Below are positions 25,207 to 35,739 of a stretch of 64,000 nucleotides of DNA, piece by piece. Source of the stretch: Pseudomonas lutea (GTDB lineage: Bacteria; Pseudomonadota; Gammaproteobacteria; Pseudomonadales; Pseudomonadaceae); assembly GCF_000759445.1 (NCBI RefSeq), contig NZ_JRMB01000001.1, positions 1 to 64,000 of the forward strand. Reading direction: 5' to 3'. Each line of letters opens with the position of its first letter. Within the stretch, counting starts at the first letter, position 1. Both the position numbers and the translations under genes were made by a program. The notes under the pieces are model-generated. The model worked only from the letters and a program-made list of their open reading frames with translations. It ran no database searches and had not been told where the DNA came from.

Positions 25207-25881
25207 TCAGACTTCGTCGGGGCTGCGCAGGTTTGTCACCGCAATACGCTGTTCGCGGCGCTGTTCCTTCTGCGACGGCATCTCGGCGCGATAAACGCCC
25301 TGATCACCGACGACCCAGGAAAGGGGACGACGCTCCTGACCAATGGATTCCTGCAGCAGCATCAAGCCTTGCAGAAATGCCTCTGGACGGGGCGGGCAGC
25401 CGGGCACATAAACATCCACGGGGAGGAATTTATCCACGCCCTGAACCACTGAATAGATGTCGTACATGCCACCGGAGTTGGCACACGCGCCCATCGAGAT
25501 AACCCACTTCGGCTCCAGCATTTGCTCATAGAGGCGCTGGATGATCGGGGCCATCTTCAGGAAAGGTGTACCGGCGATAACCATGAAATCCGCCTGACGC
25601 GGCGATGCCCGGATGACCTCTGCACCGAAGCGCGCGATGTCATGGGGCGCCGTGAAGGCGGTGGTCATTTCCACGTAGCAGCACGACAGACCGAAGTTGT
25701 ACGGCCAAAGGGAGTTCTTGCGACCCCAATTGACAGCACCGCTCAGTACGTCTTCGAGCTTGCCCATGAAGATGTTTTTGTGGACTTGGTCTTCTAACGG
25801 ATCGGAAACGACTTCGCGTTCGCCGATGGGGTACTGCTCGTTAGGAGCATCCGGGTTGATCCTGGTGAGATTGTATTGCAT
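25207..25881 (-). CDS. nuoB: NADH-quinone oxidoreductase subunit B (cluster N2)
   Basis: A 224-aa subunit that holds the terminal 4Fe-4S cluster N2, which reduces quinone. The adjacent pair of ligand cysteines is in LSCCYVEM; the others are in [12 protein letters not shown] and [10 protein letters not shown]. The ATG at 25881 has GAGG eight bases upstream and is preferred over a TTG six bases earlier. It lies 10 bp behind nuoA. Confidence 0.97.
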   Translation of the reverse strand: MQYNLTRINPDAPNEQYPIGEREVVSDPLEDQVHKNIFMGKLEDVLSGAVNWGRKNSLWPYNFGLSCCYVEMTTAFTAPHDIARFGAEVIRASPRQADFMVIAGTPFLKMAPIIQRLYEQMLEPKWVISMGACANSGGMYDIYSVVQGVDKFLPVDVYVPGCPPRPEAFLQGLMLLQESIGQERRPLSWVVGDQGVYRAEMPSQKEQRREQRIAVTNLRSPDEV

Positions 25882-25891
25882 TGCCAAAGCC

Positions 25892-26305
25892 TCATTGTTT
25901 TAGCTTCGCCTGCCGGTTACGACGACCAACGGGAGCCCAATCGAGCGCCCCTACCCGCCATAGGTAGACAAGACCTGCCAACAGAATTGCTATGAAAACG
26001 AGCGCTTCGGCGAAGCCGGTCCAGCCGCTTTCGCGGACGGACACAGACCAGGCGTACAGAAAGAGGGCTTCAATGTCGAAAATCACGAAAAGCATCGCGA
26101 CCAGATAAAATTTTGCCGAGAGCCGCAAGCGGGCGCCGCCGGTAGGCAGCATGCCGGATTCAAACGGTTCGTTTTTGCTGCGGCCCCAGGCTTTGGAACC
26201 CAACAGACTGGAGAGGCCGAGCATGAAGGCGCAGAGGCCGACGACGCCCAGAAGGAAAACTGCGAAGCCCCAGTTGTGGGCAATCAATCCTGTCGAGTCG
26301 GGCAT
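25892..26305 (-). CDS. nuoA: NADH-quinone oxidoreductase subunit A
   Basis: A 137-aa subunit with three helices (ND3 type) and first gene of the operon. The conserved loop [20 protein letters not shown] and the acidic [11 protein letters not shown] segment near the quinone channel are present. The start is taken at 26305 ([13 protein letters not shown]) because longer in-frame starts would add about 27 residues that do not resemble the family. Confidence 0.96.
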   Translation of the reverse strand: MPDSTGLIAHNWGFAVFLLGVVGLCAFMLGLSSLLGSKAWGRSKNEPFESGMLPTGGARLRLSAKFYLVAMLFVIFDIEALFLYAWSVSVRESGWTGFAEALVFIAILLAGLVYLWRVGALDWAPVGRRNRQAKLKQ

Positions 26306-26393
26306 GCTGGCAGTCCTTAACAGAGAGCAAGGGTCTCTGAGCTTGAAAGAAGTAGAAGCAGTGACGATATGTCGCAGTGCGACCAATCCCGGG

Positions 26394-26422
26394 ATTTTAT
26401 GTGCAAAAGGAGGGCAAGTAAA
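26394..26422 (-). promoter_or_regulatory. candidate sigma-70 promoter of the nuo operon
   Basis: On the minus strand TTTACT, 17 bases, TAAAAT (5 of 6 for the -10) lies about 90 bp before nuoA. It predicts an 80-nt leader. It is the best-spaced promoter seen between aceA and nuoA. No ANR-type TTGAT-N4-ATCAA site was noticed there. Confidence 0.5.
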
Positions 26423-26749
26423 TTTTCTGCATCAAATTTATTTGAAGGATTAATGAGATAGGTCATGGTTTTCATGCGCTGGCCCAGCAGGGGCGGGCGT
26501 TGAGGGGCGCTTTGGATAAATCTCTATGGCGGAGTTGTGCAGGCAAACAGAGCGGTTTAAATGATAATAAATATCATTTGGGCCTGACGGGTAGCGATGT
26601 CACGGATGTGTGACGAAGTTCCAATTAATTATGTGGCGGACGAGCATTGGTCGATATACGGAGCCTAATTAACTTTGTGATGCCAATTTGAACTGTCTAT
26701 CAGGTAATAATTGACCGTTGCAGTGGGTTTAATATCCAGCCAAATAGAG
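26423..26749. other. AT-rich intergenic region between nuo promoter and aceA
   Basis: About 330 bp with no convincing ORF. Apart from the Fur-like palindrome it holds AT-rich patches (AATTAATTATG, CCTAATTAACTTTG) unlike the GC-rich surroundings. It could contain upstream regulator sites for nuo or a small RNA, but nothing specific can be assigned. Confidence 0.4.
26557..26579. promoter_or_regulatory. Fur-box-like palindrome between aceA and nuoA
   Basis: AAATGATA-ATAAA-TATCATTT (26559-26579) is a perfect inverted repeat. Counted against the Fur consensus GATAATGATAATCATTATC, bases 26557-26575 match at 14 of 19. It lies about 135 bp upstream of the candidate nuo -35, too far for simple repression of that promoter. 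It may act on another promoter, or on an unannotated RNA in the AT-rich 26423-26749 stretch. Confidence 0.5.
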
Positions 26750-26772
26750 AAAGCCGCCTTAGGGCGGCTTTC
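26750..26772 (-). terminator. hairpin terminator after aceA
   Basis: AAAGCCGCC / GGCGGCTTT with a tiny loop forms a strong 9-bp stem 45 bp past the aceA stop. On the minus strand it is followed by TTTCTCTATTT, an imperfect T-rich tail. Confidence 0.7.
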
Positions 26773-26816
26773 ATGGCGGAGCCTGTCAATAGGCACCGAG
26801 CGCTTTCAATGCTGGC

Positions 26817-28142
26817 TTAATGGAACTGCTCTTCTTCCGTCGATCCGGTCAGTGCAGTGACCGAAGACTTGCCGCCTTGAATCACCGTGGTCATGTCATC
26901 AAAGTACCCGGTGCCCACCTCCTGCTGGTGCGCGACAAAGGTATAGCCTTTCGCAGCGTCGGCAAATTCTTGCTCTTGCAGCTTCACGTAGGCAGTCATG
27001 TCATTGCGTGCGTAGTCATGCGCCAGGTTGAACATGCTGTGCCACATGTTGTGAATGCCTGCCAGCGTAATGAACTGATGCTTGTAACCCATCGCCGACA
27101 GCTCGCGCTGGAATTTGGCGATGGTTGCGTCGTCCAGGTTTTTCTTCCAGTTGAAGGAAGGAGAGCAGTTGTACGACAGCAGCTGATCCGGATATTCCTT
27201 TTTAATCGCCTCGGCGAAGCGGCGCGCTTCATCCAGGTCAGGTTTGGCGGTTTCGCACCAGATCAGGTCCGCATAAGGGGCATAGGCCAGGCCGCGGGCG
27301 ATCGCCTGATCCAGGCCGGCGCGGACCTTGTAGAAGCCTTCCGGCGTGCGGGTCCCGGTTACGAATGGCTGATCGTAAGGGTCGCAGTCCGAAGTCAGCA
27401 GGGCTGCGGCGTTGGCGTCAGTGCGAGCCAGAATGATGGTCGGCACGCCTGCAACGTCAGCGGCCAGGCGAGCCGCCACCAGCTTCTGCACGGCTTCCTG
27501 AGTGGGCACCAACACCTTGCCGCCCATGTGGCCGCATTTCTTCACCGACGCCAGTTGATCCTCAAAGTGAACACCGGCAGCACCGGCCTCAATCATGCTT
27601 TTCATCAGCTCGTAAGCGTTGAGCACGCCGCCAAAACCGGCTTCGGCATCGGCCACGATCGGCGCGAAGTAATCAATATAGCCTTCATCGCCCGGGTTCT
27701 TGCCAGCTTTCCACTGGATCTGATCGGCGCGGCGGAATGAATTATTGATGCGTTTGACCACGGTTGGCACTGAATCCACCGGGTAGAGCGACTGATCGGG
27801 GTACATCGACTCGGCCGAGTTATTGTCAGCTGCTACTTGCCAGCCAGACAGATAGATGGCCTGGATGCCCGCTTTGACTTGCTGCACGGCCTGGCCTCCC
27901 GTCAGTGCGCCCATGCAGTTGACGAAATCCTTGTCCGGACGGAACGACGGCTTGGCGCCCTGGGTTACCAGGTTCCACAACTTGTCAGCGCCCAGCCTGG
28001 CGAACGTGTGTTCCGGCTGAACCGAGCCACGCAGGCGGACGACGTCAGCAGCGGAGTAAGTGCGGGTGACGCCTTTCCAGCGTGGATTCTCGGCCCAGTC
28101 TTTCTCGATAGCTGCAATTTGTTGTTCGCGTGTCAGTGCCAT
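26817..28142 (-). CDS. aceA: isocitrate lyase
   Basis: A 441-aa enzyme that splits isocitrate to succinate and glyoxylate, the first step of the glyoxylate shunt used on acetate and fatty acids. The catalytic cysteine motif [10 protein letters not shown] is intact. Substrate and metal segments are also present: [41 protein letters not shown]. The length resembles E. coli AceA and not the longer form (about 530 aa) I recall for P. aeruginosa. Two RccR-like operators lie far upstream. At the branch point it competes with Idh (36445-38670). Confidence 0.97.
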   Translation of the reverse strand: MALTREQQIAAIEKDWAENPRWKGVTRTYSAADVVRLRGSVQPEHTFARLGADKLWNLVTQGAKPSFRPDKDFVNCMGALTGGQAVQQVKAGIQAIYLSGWQVAADNNSAESMYPDQSLYPVDSVPTVVKRINNSFRRADQIQWKAGKNPGDEGYIDYFAPIVADAEAGFGGVLNAYELMKSMIEAGAAGVHFEDQLASVKKCGHMGGKVLVPTQEAVQKLVAARLAADVAGVPTIILARTDANAAALLTSDCDPYDQPFVTGTRTPEGFYKVRAGLDQAIARGLAYAPYADLIWCETAKPDLDEARRFAEAIKKEYPDQLLSYNCSPSFNWKKNLDDATIAKFQRELSAMGYKHQFITLAGIHNMWHSMFNLAHDYARNDMTAYVKLQEQEFADAAKGYTFVAHQQEVGTGYFDDMTTVIQGGKSSVTALTGSTEEEQFH

Positions 28143-28437
28143 GGGATGAACCTCGTTGCTTGCTCTTGTGGGTATTGAGGTGAAGCTCCTTGCTTCGCCG
28201 GCGCCGGTGTTTCTTCGAGGCGCACTGATGGCTGCTCACTGAATCGGAAAGCATGTTTATCAGTTCATGTTTGGTCGCCATCAATGTGCAGAGGCGTTAA
28301 ACGGCCTTTTGGGCATAAAAGACGCTAATCGGCGCGAACGTGGTTCGTTCAGGCGCGATCAGGAGGCTTATTGCGCGGCTTCCGATCAGTGGGAGCGAGG
28401 CCATCATGCCTCGGGGATTTTGCATCGTCAAACACTT

Positions 28438-28463
28438 TGTAGTGGTTTCTTTACCTCACTACA
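28438..28463. promoter_or_regulatory. RccR-like operator 1 (TGTAGTG-N12-CACTACA)
   Basis: A perfect inverted repeat with arms TGTAGTG and CACTACA. RccR, a KDPG-responsive RpiR-family regulator of the glyoxylate shunt in Pseudomonas fluorescens, recognises TGTAGT...ACTACA type sites, and aceA is a known target. The site overlaps a candidate aceA promoter, which suits repression. Confidence 0.65.
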
Positions 28464-28562
28464 TATTCCGTCTAATGCGACTTGGCGGTCAGTTTAGGGC
28501 GTGCGGGTGCTGGGAAGGGCAAATCAGCGTGGGTGCTGGGTGTTCGCGGGTTGGAGGCGAGA

Positions 28563-28586
28563 TGTAGTGGCAGATGGAGCACTACA
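28563..28586. promoter_or_regulatory. RccR-like operator 2 (TGTAGTG-N10-CACTACA)
   Basis: A second perfect inverted repeat with the same 7-bp arms but a 10-bp spacer, about 124 bp upstream of operator 1. Identical arms with different spacing suggest two binding modes or looping between sites; that is inferred. Confidence 0.6.
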
Positions 28587-28644
28587 TAATCGAGTGGGGC
28601 GCGACCGGTTAGGGCGAGAGATCAGGCGGGCTCTTTTACGTATC

Positions 28645-29643
28645 CGTAGGAGCCGGCTTGCTGGCGAATCCATTCTTCAGCCACCGCAGCGGTGAATGAC
28701 AGACACCGTTCGCCAGCAAGCCGGCTCCTACAGATCCCATGCAGACGGCAATTACCCGTGTCGTGCGCAGAAACCGTAGGAGCCGGCTTGCTGGCGAACC
28801 CATTTTTCAGCCACCGCAGCGGTGAATGACAGACACCGTTCGCCAGCAAGTCGGCTCCTACAGATCCCATGCAGACGGCGATTACCCGTGTCGCGCGCAA
28901 AAACCGTAGGAGCTGACTTGCTGGCGAATCCATTCTTCAGCCACCGCAGCGGTGAATGACAGACACCGTTCGCCAGCAAGCCGGCTCCTACAGATCCCAT
29001 GCAGACGGCAATTACCCGTATCGTGCGCAGAAACCGTAGGAGCCGGCTTGCTTGCGAACCCATTTTTCAGCCACCGCAGCGGTGAATGACAGACACCGTT
29101 CGCCAGCAAGTCGGCTCCTACAGATCCCATGCAGACGGCGATTACCCGTGTCGCGCGCAAAAACCGTAGGAGCCGGCTTGCTGGCGAATCCATTCTTCAG
29201 CCACCGCAGCGGTGAATGACAGACACCGTTCGCCAGCAAGCCGGCACCTACAGATCCCATGCAGACGGCAATTACCCGTGTCGTGCGCAGAAACCGTAGG
29301 AGCCCGCTTGCTGGTGAACCCATTTTTCAGCCACCGCAGTGGTGAATGACAGACACCGTTCGCCAGCAAGTCGGCTCCTACAGATCCCATGCAGACGGCG
29401 ATTACCCGTGTCGCGCGCAAAAACCGTAGGAGCTGGCTTGCTGGCGAATCCATTCTTCAGCCACCGCAGCGGTGAATGACAGACACCGTTCGCCAGCAAG
29501 CCGGCTCCTACAGATCCCATGCAGACGGCGATTACCCGTGTCGTGGGCAAAATCCGTAGGAGCCGGCTTGCTGGCGAACCCATTTTTCAGCCACCGCAGT
29601 GGTGAATGACAGACACCGTTCGCCAGCAAGCCAGCTCCTACAG
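28645..29643. repeat. tandem array of eight REPIN units, 130-bp period
   Basis: Eight head-to-tail units start at 28645, 28775, 28905, 29035, 29165, 29295, 29425 and 29555, exactly 130 bp apart. Each has a REP arm GTAGGAGCCGGCTTGCTGG, about 40 bp of loop, the inverted arm, and a 41-bp linker (ATCCCATGCAGACGG...). Odd units read AATCCATTC after the arm; even units read AACCCATTT. The true repeat is therefore a 260-bp dimer copied four times. REPINs are non-autonomous elements moved by RAYT transposases; none is in the window. Open frames of 103 codons through the array are a by-product of the periodicity. Confidence 0.95.
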
Positions 29644-29684
29644 ATTGCAGAGCGTCGCTTCAGTGGCTTATCAAAAATGTCGCC

Positions 29685-30473
29685 TCAATCCAGGCTGTCG
29701 ACCTTCACGCGCAGCTGCATGTCGTTGCGGCCTTGCGTGGAGTAGCGACGGACCACGCCGCGCTCATCCGCGCGAGACTGGTCGCTGACCCCGGCAAGGG
29801 TGATCCACTGACCGAGTCGGCCGCTGACCTGGGAGTCGGTGCTCTGCACCTTGATCGCGTCCGCCTGCTGCTGGCTCATGCGGTCGTTATTGGTGCTGAT
29901 GCTCAAGTGAACAATGTCGCCCGTCACGGTCGCGGTCACGTAAAAGCCTTGGGTCACATTGCGGTACTGCGTGTTGGTCTGAGGGTAACCATAACCATCG
30001 GACTGCACCGAGGTGATGGGAATGCTTTGACCCACCTGAATCAGCGCCGGGGTGCCTTCATTGGCCTGCACTTGCTGTACGCCACCGTCGCGGCTGACCG
30101 TGCCGTAGTTCTGAATGCGCGTCTGACCGTCCGCACTGAGGCGTCCGTCCTGGGAACGCACGGTGCCATTGACCGAGTAACCCTGATCGTTCTGCACCGT
30201 GCTGTCGCTGGTGTCGACGCTGATCATCAGTCGCTTGGGGGCGGTGTCGAGTTGGCCGAGCAGCTCGCGCAGTTCGCTGATCTTGTCGGGCTCGGCGTTG
30301 ACGATCAGCTTGTTGCCATAGGCGTTGACGCTGCCGTCGTTGCCCAGAAAGGACTTCACCGCAGGCAGCAGGTCATCGCTGGTGCGGTAGTTCAGAGGAA
30401 TGACTTCGGTGGCGGCCGTGGCCGTAAAGCTGCAGGCCAGCAGCAGTGAAGCGAGCAGGGTGCGTAGTGACAT
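29685..30473 (-). CDS. periplasmic secretin-N-domain protein of unknown function
   Basis: A 262-aa protein from ATG 30473 (GGAG nine bases upstream). A signal peptide (residues 1-20, ending FTATAA) is followed by one secretin N-type (N1/NolW-like) domain at about 22-95, with the hallmark strands NKLIVNAEPDKISELRELLG and LDTAPKRLMISVD. A beta-rich region (about 120-260) begins like a secretin core (GTPALIQVGQSIPITS) but is far too short for a pore. No other secretion genes are nearby. It lies between the REPIN array and a gene run (GNAT, roxA, purB) that I recall as conserved. It may be an assembly or adaptor protein derived from a secretin, but the function is unknown. Confidence 0.75.
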   Translation of the reverse strand: MSLRTLLASLLLACSFTATAATEVIPLNYRTSDDLLPAVKSFLGNDGSVNAYGNKLIVNAEPDKISELRELLGQLDTAPKRLMISVDTSDSTVQNDQGYSVNGTVRSQDGRLSADGQTRIQNYGTVSRDGGVQQVQANEGTPALIQVGQSIPITSVQSDGYGYPQTNTQYRNVTQGFYVTATVTGDIVHLSISTNNDRMSQQQADAIKVQSTDSQVSGRLGQWITLAGVSDQSRADERGVVRRYSTQGRNDMQLRVKVDSLD

Positions 30474-30634
30474 CGGTTCGGTCTCCGCAAGGGCGCGTCT
30501 AGGCGACGAGTTTGCCAGTTTGTCGGCCTGCGCAGCACCAAGTTGAATCGCAAACGGCAAAACGCCCCGGCGCGCGGTTCTCGACTGGGTTTGCCGAAAG
30601 CGTGCGACGGGGCGCCAAAGGCCGCGAAGCCTGA

Positions 30635-31060
30635 TCAGTGCGAGTTGCGCACCATGTCTACGTGGGGCAGGCCGGCTTCGAGAAACTCGTCGCTGACGAC
30701 AGTGAACCCGAACCGTTCGTAAAACGCAGTGGCGTGAATCTGAGCGCTGAGTCGCTGCTGCTTCAGGTCGCGACGCTCGGCTTCGTCGAGAATGGCGGTA
30801 ATCAGCGCGTCACCCACGTTCAAGCCGCGCCAGTCTTTCAGTACCGACAAACGGCCGAACTCACCGTCTGGCAAAAGGCGTGCGGTACCGACAGCGTAGT
30901 CACCTTCCAGTGCCAGGAAGTGCAGGGCGCCTGCGTCCTCCGAGTCCCATTCCAGTTCAGGTGGCACGGACTGCTCGGACACGAACACCGCATCGCGAAT
31001 GCGGCGGATGTCAGCGTTGTCTTTGTGCCAGTCGGCTACCCGTACGCGGATCTTATTCAT
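30635..31060 (-). CDS. GNAT-family N-acetyltransferase
   Basis: A 141-aa GNAT fold with the acetyl-CoA segment VGTARLLPDGEFGRLSVLKDWRGLNVGDAL, shown here in part by RLLPDGEFGRLSVL and WRGLNVG. The C-terminal half AFYERFGFTVV is typical of the family. It resembles the ElaA-type group (EQSVPPELEWD near the N-terminus). The substrate is unknown. The ATG at 31060 overlaps the roxA stop by 8 bp, so it is coupled to the ribosomal hydroxylase gene. A long GC hairpin ending in GGGGCGTTTT (30561-30630, minus strand) may end this unit. Confidence 0.85.
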   Translation of the reverse strand: MNKIRVRVADWHKDNADIRRIRDAVFVSEQSVPPELEWDSEDAGALHFLALEGDYAVGTARLLPDGEFGRLSVLKDWRGLNVGDALITAILDEAERRDLKQQRLSAQIHATAFYERFGFTVVSDEFLEAGLPHVDMVRNSH

Positions 31061-32219
31061 CAGCAAACCCCAGACTTCCTTGTTTGACCAGCTCACAGAG
31101 CAGGTTACGTCCATCGTCATCTGCCAGCCATTGGCCCAGATTGTCGATGTGCAGCGCATCGGCCGCACAAATCATTTTCAACAGTTCACGCAAGTGGCCT
31201 GGCAGCAGACGGCTTTGCCCGCTGGCAAACAGCAGCAGGTCGTCATCGACTTCCGACCACGCCAGCCGCGCACTCGGGTTGCGGATCAGCACAGCGCCTT
31301 GTTCCAGGCTGTCGAGCAGTTCCTCTTCCGCCAGTTCAGGGCCGACTACCAGCTCCGGATAACGAGGCTCGGTCATGAACTGGCCGAACCAGGTCAGCAG
31401 CAGGCGCTCGTCACCCATGTGCTCGGCCAGCAGACCTTTAAGGCGATCAAGGGCGTCGTGTTGAATCTGGTGCGGATCGCTGACCGGTTGCGCGCCTGCG
31501 TCGGTGTAGCGTTCCTCATCCGGTATGAACTGGCTGAGGAAGTCGGTGAAATGGGTCAGCACTTCGGCGGCACTCGGCGCACGGAAACCTACCGAGTAAG
31601 TCAGGCATTCATTCACGGCAACGCCGCAATGGGCCAGCCGCGGCGGCAGGTAAAGCATGTCGCCCGGCTCCAGCGTCCACTCGTCTGTGCCCTGGAAGTC
31701 GGCCAGGATGCGCAGGTCGGCGTGGGTGAGCAGGGGGCTTTCGGCGTCGCACATCTGGCCGATCTGCCAGTGACGCTTGCCATGGCCCTGCAGCAGGAAC
31801 ACGTCGTAGTTATCAAAGTGCGGACCGACGCTGCCGCCCGGTGCGGCATAGCTGATCATCACGTCGTCGATACGCCAGCTGGGCAGGAAGCGGAAGTTTT
31901 CCAGCAGTTCGCTGACTTCCGGAACGAATTGATCCACAGCCTGAACCAGCAGCGTCCACTCGCGCTCAGGCAATTTGCTGAACTCGTCCTCGGCGAACGG
32001 GCCGCGACGCAGCTCCCATGGGCGCTCGCCTTTCTCGATAACCAGGCGCGACTCGACTTCTTCTTCGAGTGCCAGCCCGGCCAGCTCGTCAGCGTCGATC
32101 GGGCTCTGGAAATCCGGAATGGCCTGGCGGATCAGCAAAGGTTTCTTCTGCCAGTAGTCACGCAGGAACTCGCGCGCTGTGATGCCGCCTAGAAGCTGAA
32201 GAGGGATGTCAGGATTCAT
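31053..32219 (-). CDS. roxA: cupin ribosomal oxygenase RoxA (YcfD)
   Basis: A 388-aa JmjC-type Fe(II)/2-oxoglutarate dioxygenase. The family hydroxylates an arginine (Arg81 in E. coli) of ribosomal protein L16. The iron triad is visible: HFD in GSVGPHFDNYDVF and the distal His in LPPRLAHCGVAV; the jelly-roll is about residues 95-230. A C-terminal winged-helix-like dimer region follows. It lies 84 bp behind purB with the purB terminator between them, and overlaps the GNAT gene. Confidence 0.92.
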   Translation of the reverse strand: MNPDIPLQLLGGITAREFLRDYWQKKPLLIRQAIPDFQSPIDADELAGLALEEEVESRLVIEKGERPWELRRGPFAEDEFSKLPEREWTLLVQAVDQFVPEVSELLENFRFLPSWRIDDVMISYAAPGGSVGPHFDNYDVFLLQGHGKRHWQIGQMCDAESPLLTHADLRILADFQGTDEWTLEPGDMLYLPPRLAHCGVAVNECLTYSVGFRAPSAAEVLTHFTDFLSQFIPDEERYTDAGAQPVSDPHQIQHDALDRLKGLLAEHMGDERLLLTWFGQFMTEPRYPELVVGPELAEEELLDSLEQGAVLIRNPSARLAWSEVDDDLLLFASGQSRLLPGHLRELLKMICAADALHIDNLGQWLADDDGRNLLCELVKQGSLGFADE

Positions 32220-32256
32220 GTGTAACCTATTGAAAAAACGAATTTTTGCTACGGGA

Positions 32257-32285
32257 ATAAAAACGCCCGGCTCAGCCGGGCGTTC
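32257..32285 (-). terminator. purB terminator
   Basis: Minus-strand AACGCCCGGC-TGA-GCCGGGCGTT followed by TTTATTCCC, 19 bp after the purB stop. Only about 37 bp remain before the roxA start, so a roxA promoter must overlap this hairpin or roxA depends on readthrough. Confidence 0.9.
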
Positions 32286-32303
32286 AGAGCGAGTGCAGTG
32301 CGA

Positions 32304-33728
<1,425 letters not shown>

Positions 33729-33806
33729 TCACGCTCAGCCGAGGCTGGCCGAGCGTGATGAGCCGCGCGATGCAGGATTGTGAGCAAACCGGGTGGCGTC
33801 TGCCAC

Positions 33807-34427
33807 TCAGTGGTGAAGCAAGGGATACAGTTCTTTCAATAACTTGCGGCGACTGATGACCAGTTGCCAGCGGTGACCGCCCACCTGTCGCCAAAGTCGT
33901 GCGCAGCGAATGCCGGCCAGCAGCAGCGCGCGGATTTTCGACGCATTGTTGGGCTGCTGCAGATTACGCATGTCACCGTGTACCTGGATGCGTTGACGCA
34001 AGGTGCTCAGGGTGTCCTGGTACAGTGCGCCGCTGGCGGCAATGACGTTTTCATGCGCGATCCCGAAGTGCTCGACCTGGGATTTGATCTGCGGCAGGCG
34101 TTTGCCAATGGTGTCGAGCATGTCATCGCGCTTGGACAGCTGGCGCTCGAGGCCCAGCATCGCCAGCGCGTAACGCAACGGCTCGCGTTGCAGCGTGGCG
34201 GGGTCGCGTTCCAGAGCGCTGGCCAGGGCACGGTAACCCTCATGCAAATTCAGGTCATCACCGCCGAATACGTCAAGCGTGTCCTTGGGATCCAGGACCA
34301 GCAGGGTGCCCATCAGGCAGCCCACCGCGGCTTCACCGGCCTGCCCGGTCTTGGCAATGCGATCGACCAGCACGGCGGCCTGAAAGACCCCGGCCAGGGC
34401 CACAAGTTGTTCCTGGATCGGGGTCAT
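33807..34427 (-). CDS. hflD: high-frequency lysogenization protein HflD homologue
   Basis: A 206-aa, mostly helical protein with the HflD/YcfC pattern ([20 protein letters not shown] at the N-terminus; [13 protein letters not shown] in the middle; [14 protein letters not shown] later). In E. coli it binds the lambda CII protein and lies between mnmA and purB, just as here. Its normal cell role is unclear. The ATG shares its A with the mnmA stop (TGATG). Confidence 0.93.
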   Translation of the reverse strand: MTPIQEQLVALAGVFQAAVLVDRIAKTGQAGEAAVGCLMGTLLVLDPKDTLDVFGGDDLNLHEGYRALASALERDPATLQREPLRYALAMLGLERQLSKRDDMLDTIGKRLPQIKSQVEHFGIAHENVIAASGALYQDTLSTLRQRIQVHGDMRNLQQPNNASKIRALLLAGIRCARLWRQVGGHRWQLVISRRKLLKELYPLLHH

Positions 34428-35557
34428 CAACGTGCGTTCCTGTTGTGCCACGGCTCGGCGATCTCGATAACGCCGCCGCCCAGGCAGACCTCACCGTCGT
34501 AGAACACCACGGACTGACCCGGCGTCACGGCGCGTTGCGGCTCGTCGAAGGTGGCGCGGTAACCGGTTTCGGTACGTTCCAGGGTGCAGCTTTGATCGCT
34601 CTGGCGGTAACGCACCTTAGCGGTCAGCTTGCGCGGGCTGCTGAGGTCGATCGGGTTGACCCAGTAAATGTCCGAGGCGAGCAAGGCGCGGGAGAACAGC
34701 CATGGGTGTTCGTTGCCCTGGCCAACAATCAGCTCGTTGTGCTCCAGGTCCTTGACCAGCACATACCACGGCTCATCGCCAGCATCCTTCAGTCCGCCGA
34801 TGCCCAGCCCCTGGCGTTGGCCGATGGTGTGGTACATGAGGCCCGCATGCCGTCCGATGACTTCGCCTTCGGTGGTCTTGATCTCGCCGGGCTGAGCGGG
34901 CAGATACTGTTTCAGGAAGTCGGTGAAACGACGTTCCCCAATGAAGCAAATGCCGGTGGAGTCCTTTTTCTTCGCCGTCGCCAGCTGATACTTCTCGGCG
35001 ATGGCGCGCACTTCAGGCTTCTCCAGCTCGCCGACCGGGAACAGGGTCTTGGCGATCTGCTCACCGCCCACAGCGTGCAGGAAGTAGCTTTGGTCCTTGT
35101 TCGGGTCCAGGCCCTTGAGCAATTCGGTGCGCCCATCGATGTCGCGGCGGCGCACGTAGTGTCCAGTCGCGATCAGGTCGGCACCCAGCATGAAGGCGTA
35201 ATCCAGAAACGCTTTGAACTTGATCTCGCGGTTGCACAGGATGTCCGGGTTCGGCGTGCGTCCGGCCTTGTATTCTTCGAGGAAATGCTCGAAGACGTGA
35301 TCCCAGTATTCGGCCGCAAAGTTCACGGTGTGCAGCTTGATGCCAATTTTGTCGCACACGGCCTGGGCGTCCGCAAGGTCGTCCATGGCGGTGCAGTATT
35401 CCGTTCCGTCGTCTTCTTCCCAGTTCTTCATGAACAGGCCTTCCACTTGATACCCCTGCTCCATGAGCAGAAGGGCGGAGACCGAAGAATCCACGCCGCC
35501 GGACATGCCGACGATGACGCGCTTCTTTTCTGTATCGGAAAAGGCTGAATCAGACAT
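34427..35557 (-). CDS. mnmA: tRNA-specific 2-thiouridylase MnmA
   Basis: A 376-aa enzyme that thiolates U34 of Lys, Glu and Gln tRNAs, taking sulfur from TusE. It has the PP-loop SGGVDSS near residue 18 and the two redox cysteines (Cys in ATGHY-flanked NPDILCNRE region and [11 protein letters not shown]). Domain order is PP-loop ATPase, then central and C-terminal beta-barrel. The sulfur relay genes tusBCDE lie 20 kb away in this same window. It is coupled to hflD by a 1-bp overlap. Confidence 0.97.
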   Translation of the reverse strand: MSDSAFSDTEKKRVIVGMSGGVDSSVSALLLMEQGYQVEGLFMKNWEEDDGTEYCTAMDDLADAQAVCDKIGIKLHTVNFAAEYWDHVFEHFLEEYKAGRTPNPDILCNREIKFKAFLDYAFMLGADLIATGHYVRRRDIDGRTELLKGLDPNKDQSYFLHAVGGEQIAKTLFPVGELEKPEVRAIAEKYQLATAKKKDSTGICFIGERRFTDFLKQYLPAQPGEIKTTEGEVIGRHAGLMYHTIGQRQGLGIGGLKDAGDEPWYVLVKDLEHNELIVGQGNEHPWLFSRALLASDIYWVNPIDLSSPRKLTAKVRYRQSDQSCTLERTETGYRATFDEPQRAVTPGQSVVFYDGEVCLGGGVIEIAEPWHNRNAR

Positions 35558-35739
35558 AGGAATTCGATTGGGTAGCAGCAGGAAAGGGCGCGATTCTATC
35601 AGGGAGTCAGCGCCAAGGCTAAAAGCTATTCAGTTGCACAGACACCTTCGCCCGCCAGAGCGCTGTTTTTGTGGGGCGTCTTTAGTCGGGAAGAGGCCTG
35701 AACGAACACCAGGAATTTCGCGTTGTGACACCCGGCGCC

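Larger units (their letters stand above)
28143..28644. promoter_or_regulatory. aceA upstream region and probable long leader
   Basis: About 500 bp without a believable gene. On the minus strand TTAGAC, 16 bases, TAAAGA (near 28455-28476) is a possible promoter that overlaps the nearer RccR-like site. If real, the aceA mRNA has a leader of roughly 300 nt. The leader includes imperfect inverted repeats (for example near 28335-28365, around GGCGCGAACGTGGTTCG). No known riboswitch was recognised. Confidence 0.4.

Noticed and set aside
23450..25294. 614-codon plus-strand frame
   Set aside because: Antisense to nuoCD and nuoB; GC-rich codon bias effect.
28622..29629. Seven overlapping 103-codon minus-strand frames (and one of 75 codons) in the repeat array
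   Set aside because: They result from the 130-bp period of the REPIN array staying open in one frame; no ribosome sites and near-identical copies.
28645..29643. CRISPR array
   Set aside because: Repeats are 130 bp, palindromic, directly adjacent and without unique spacers; no cas genes nearby.
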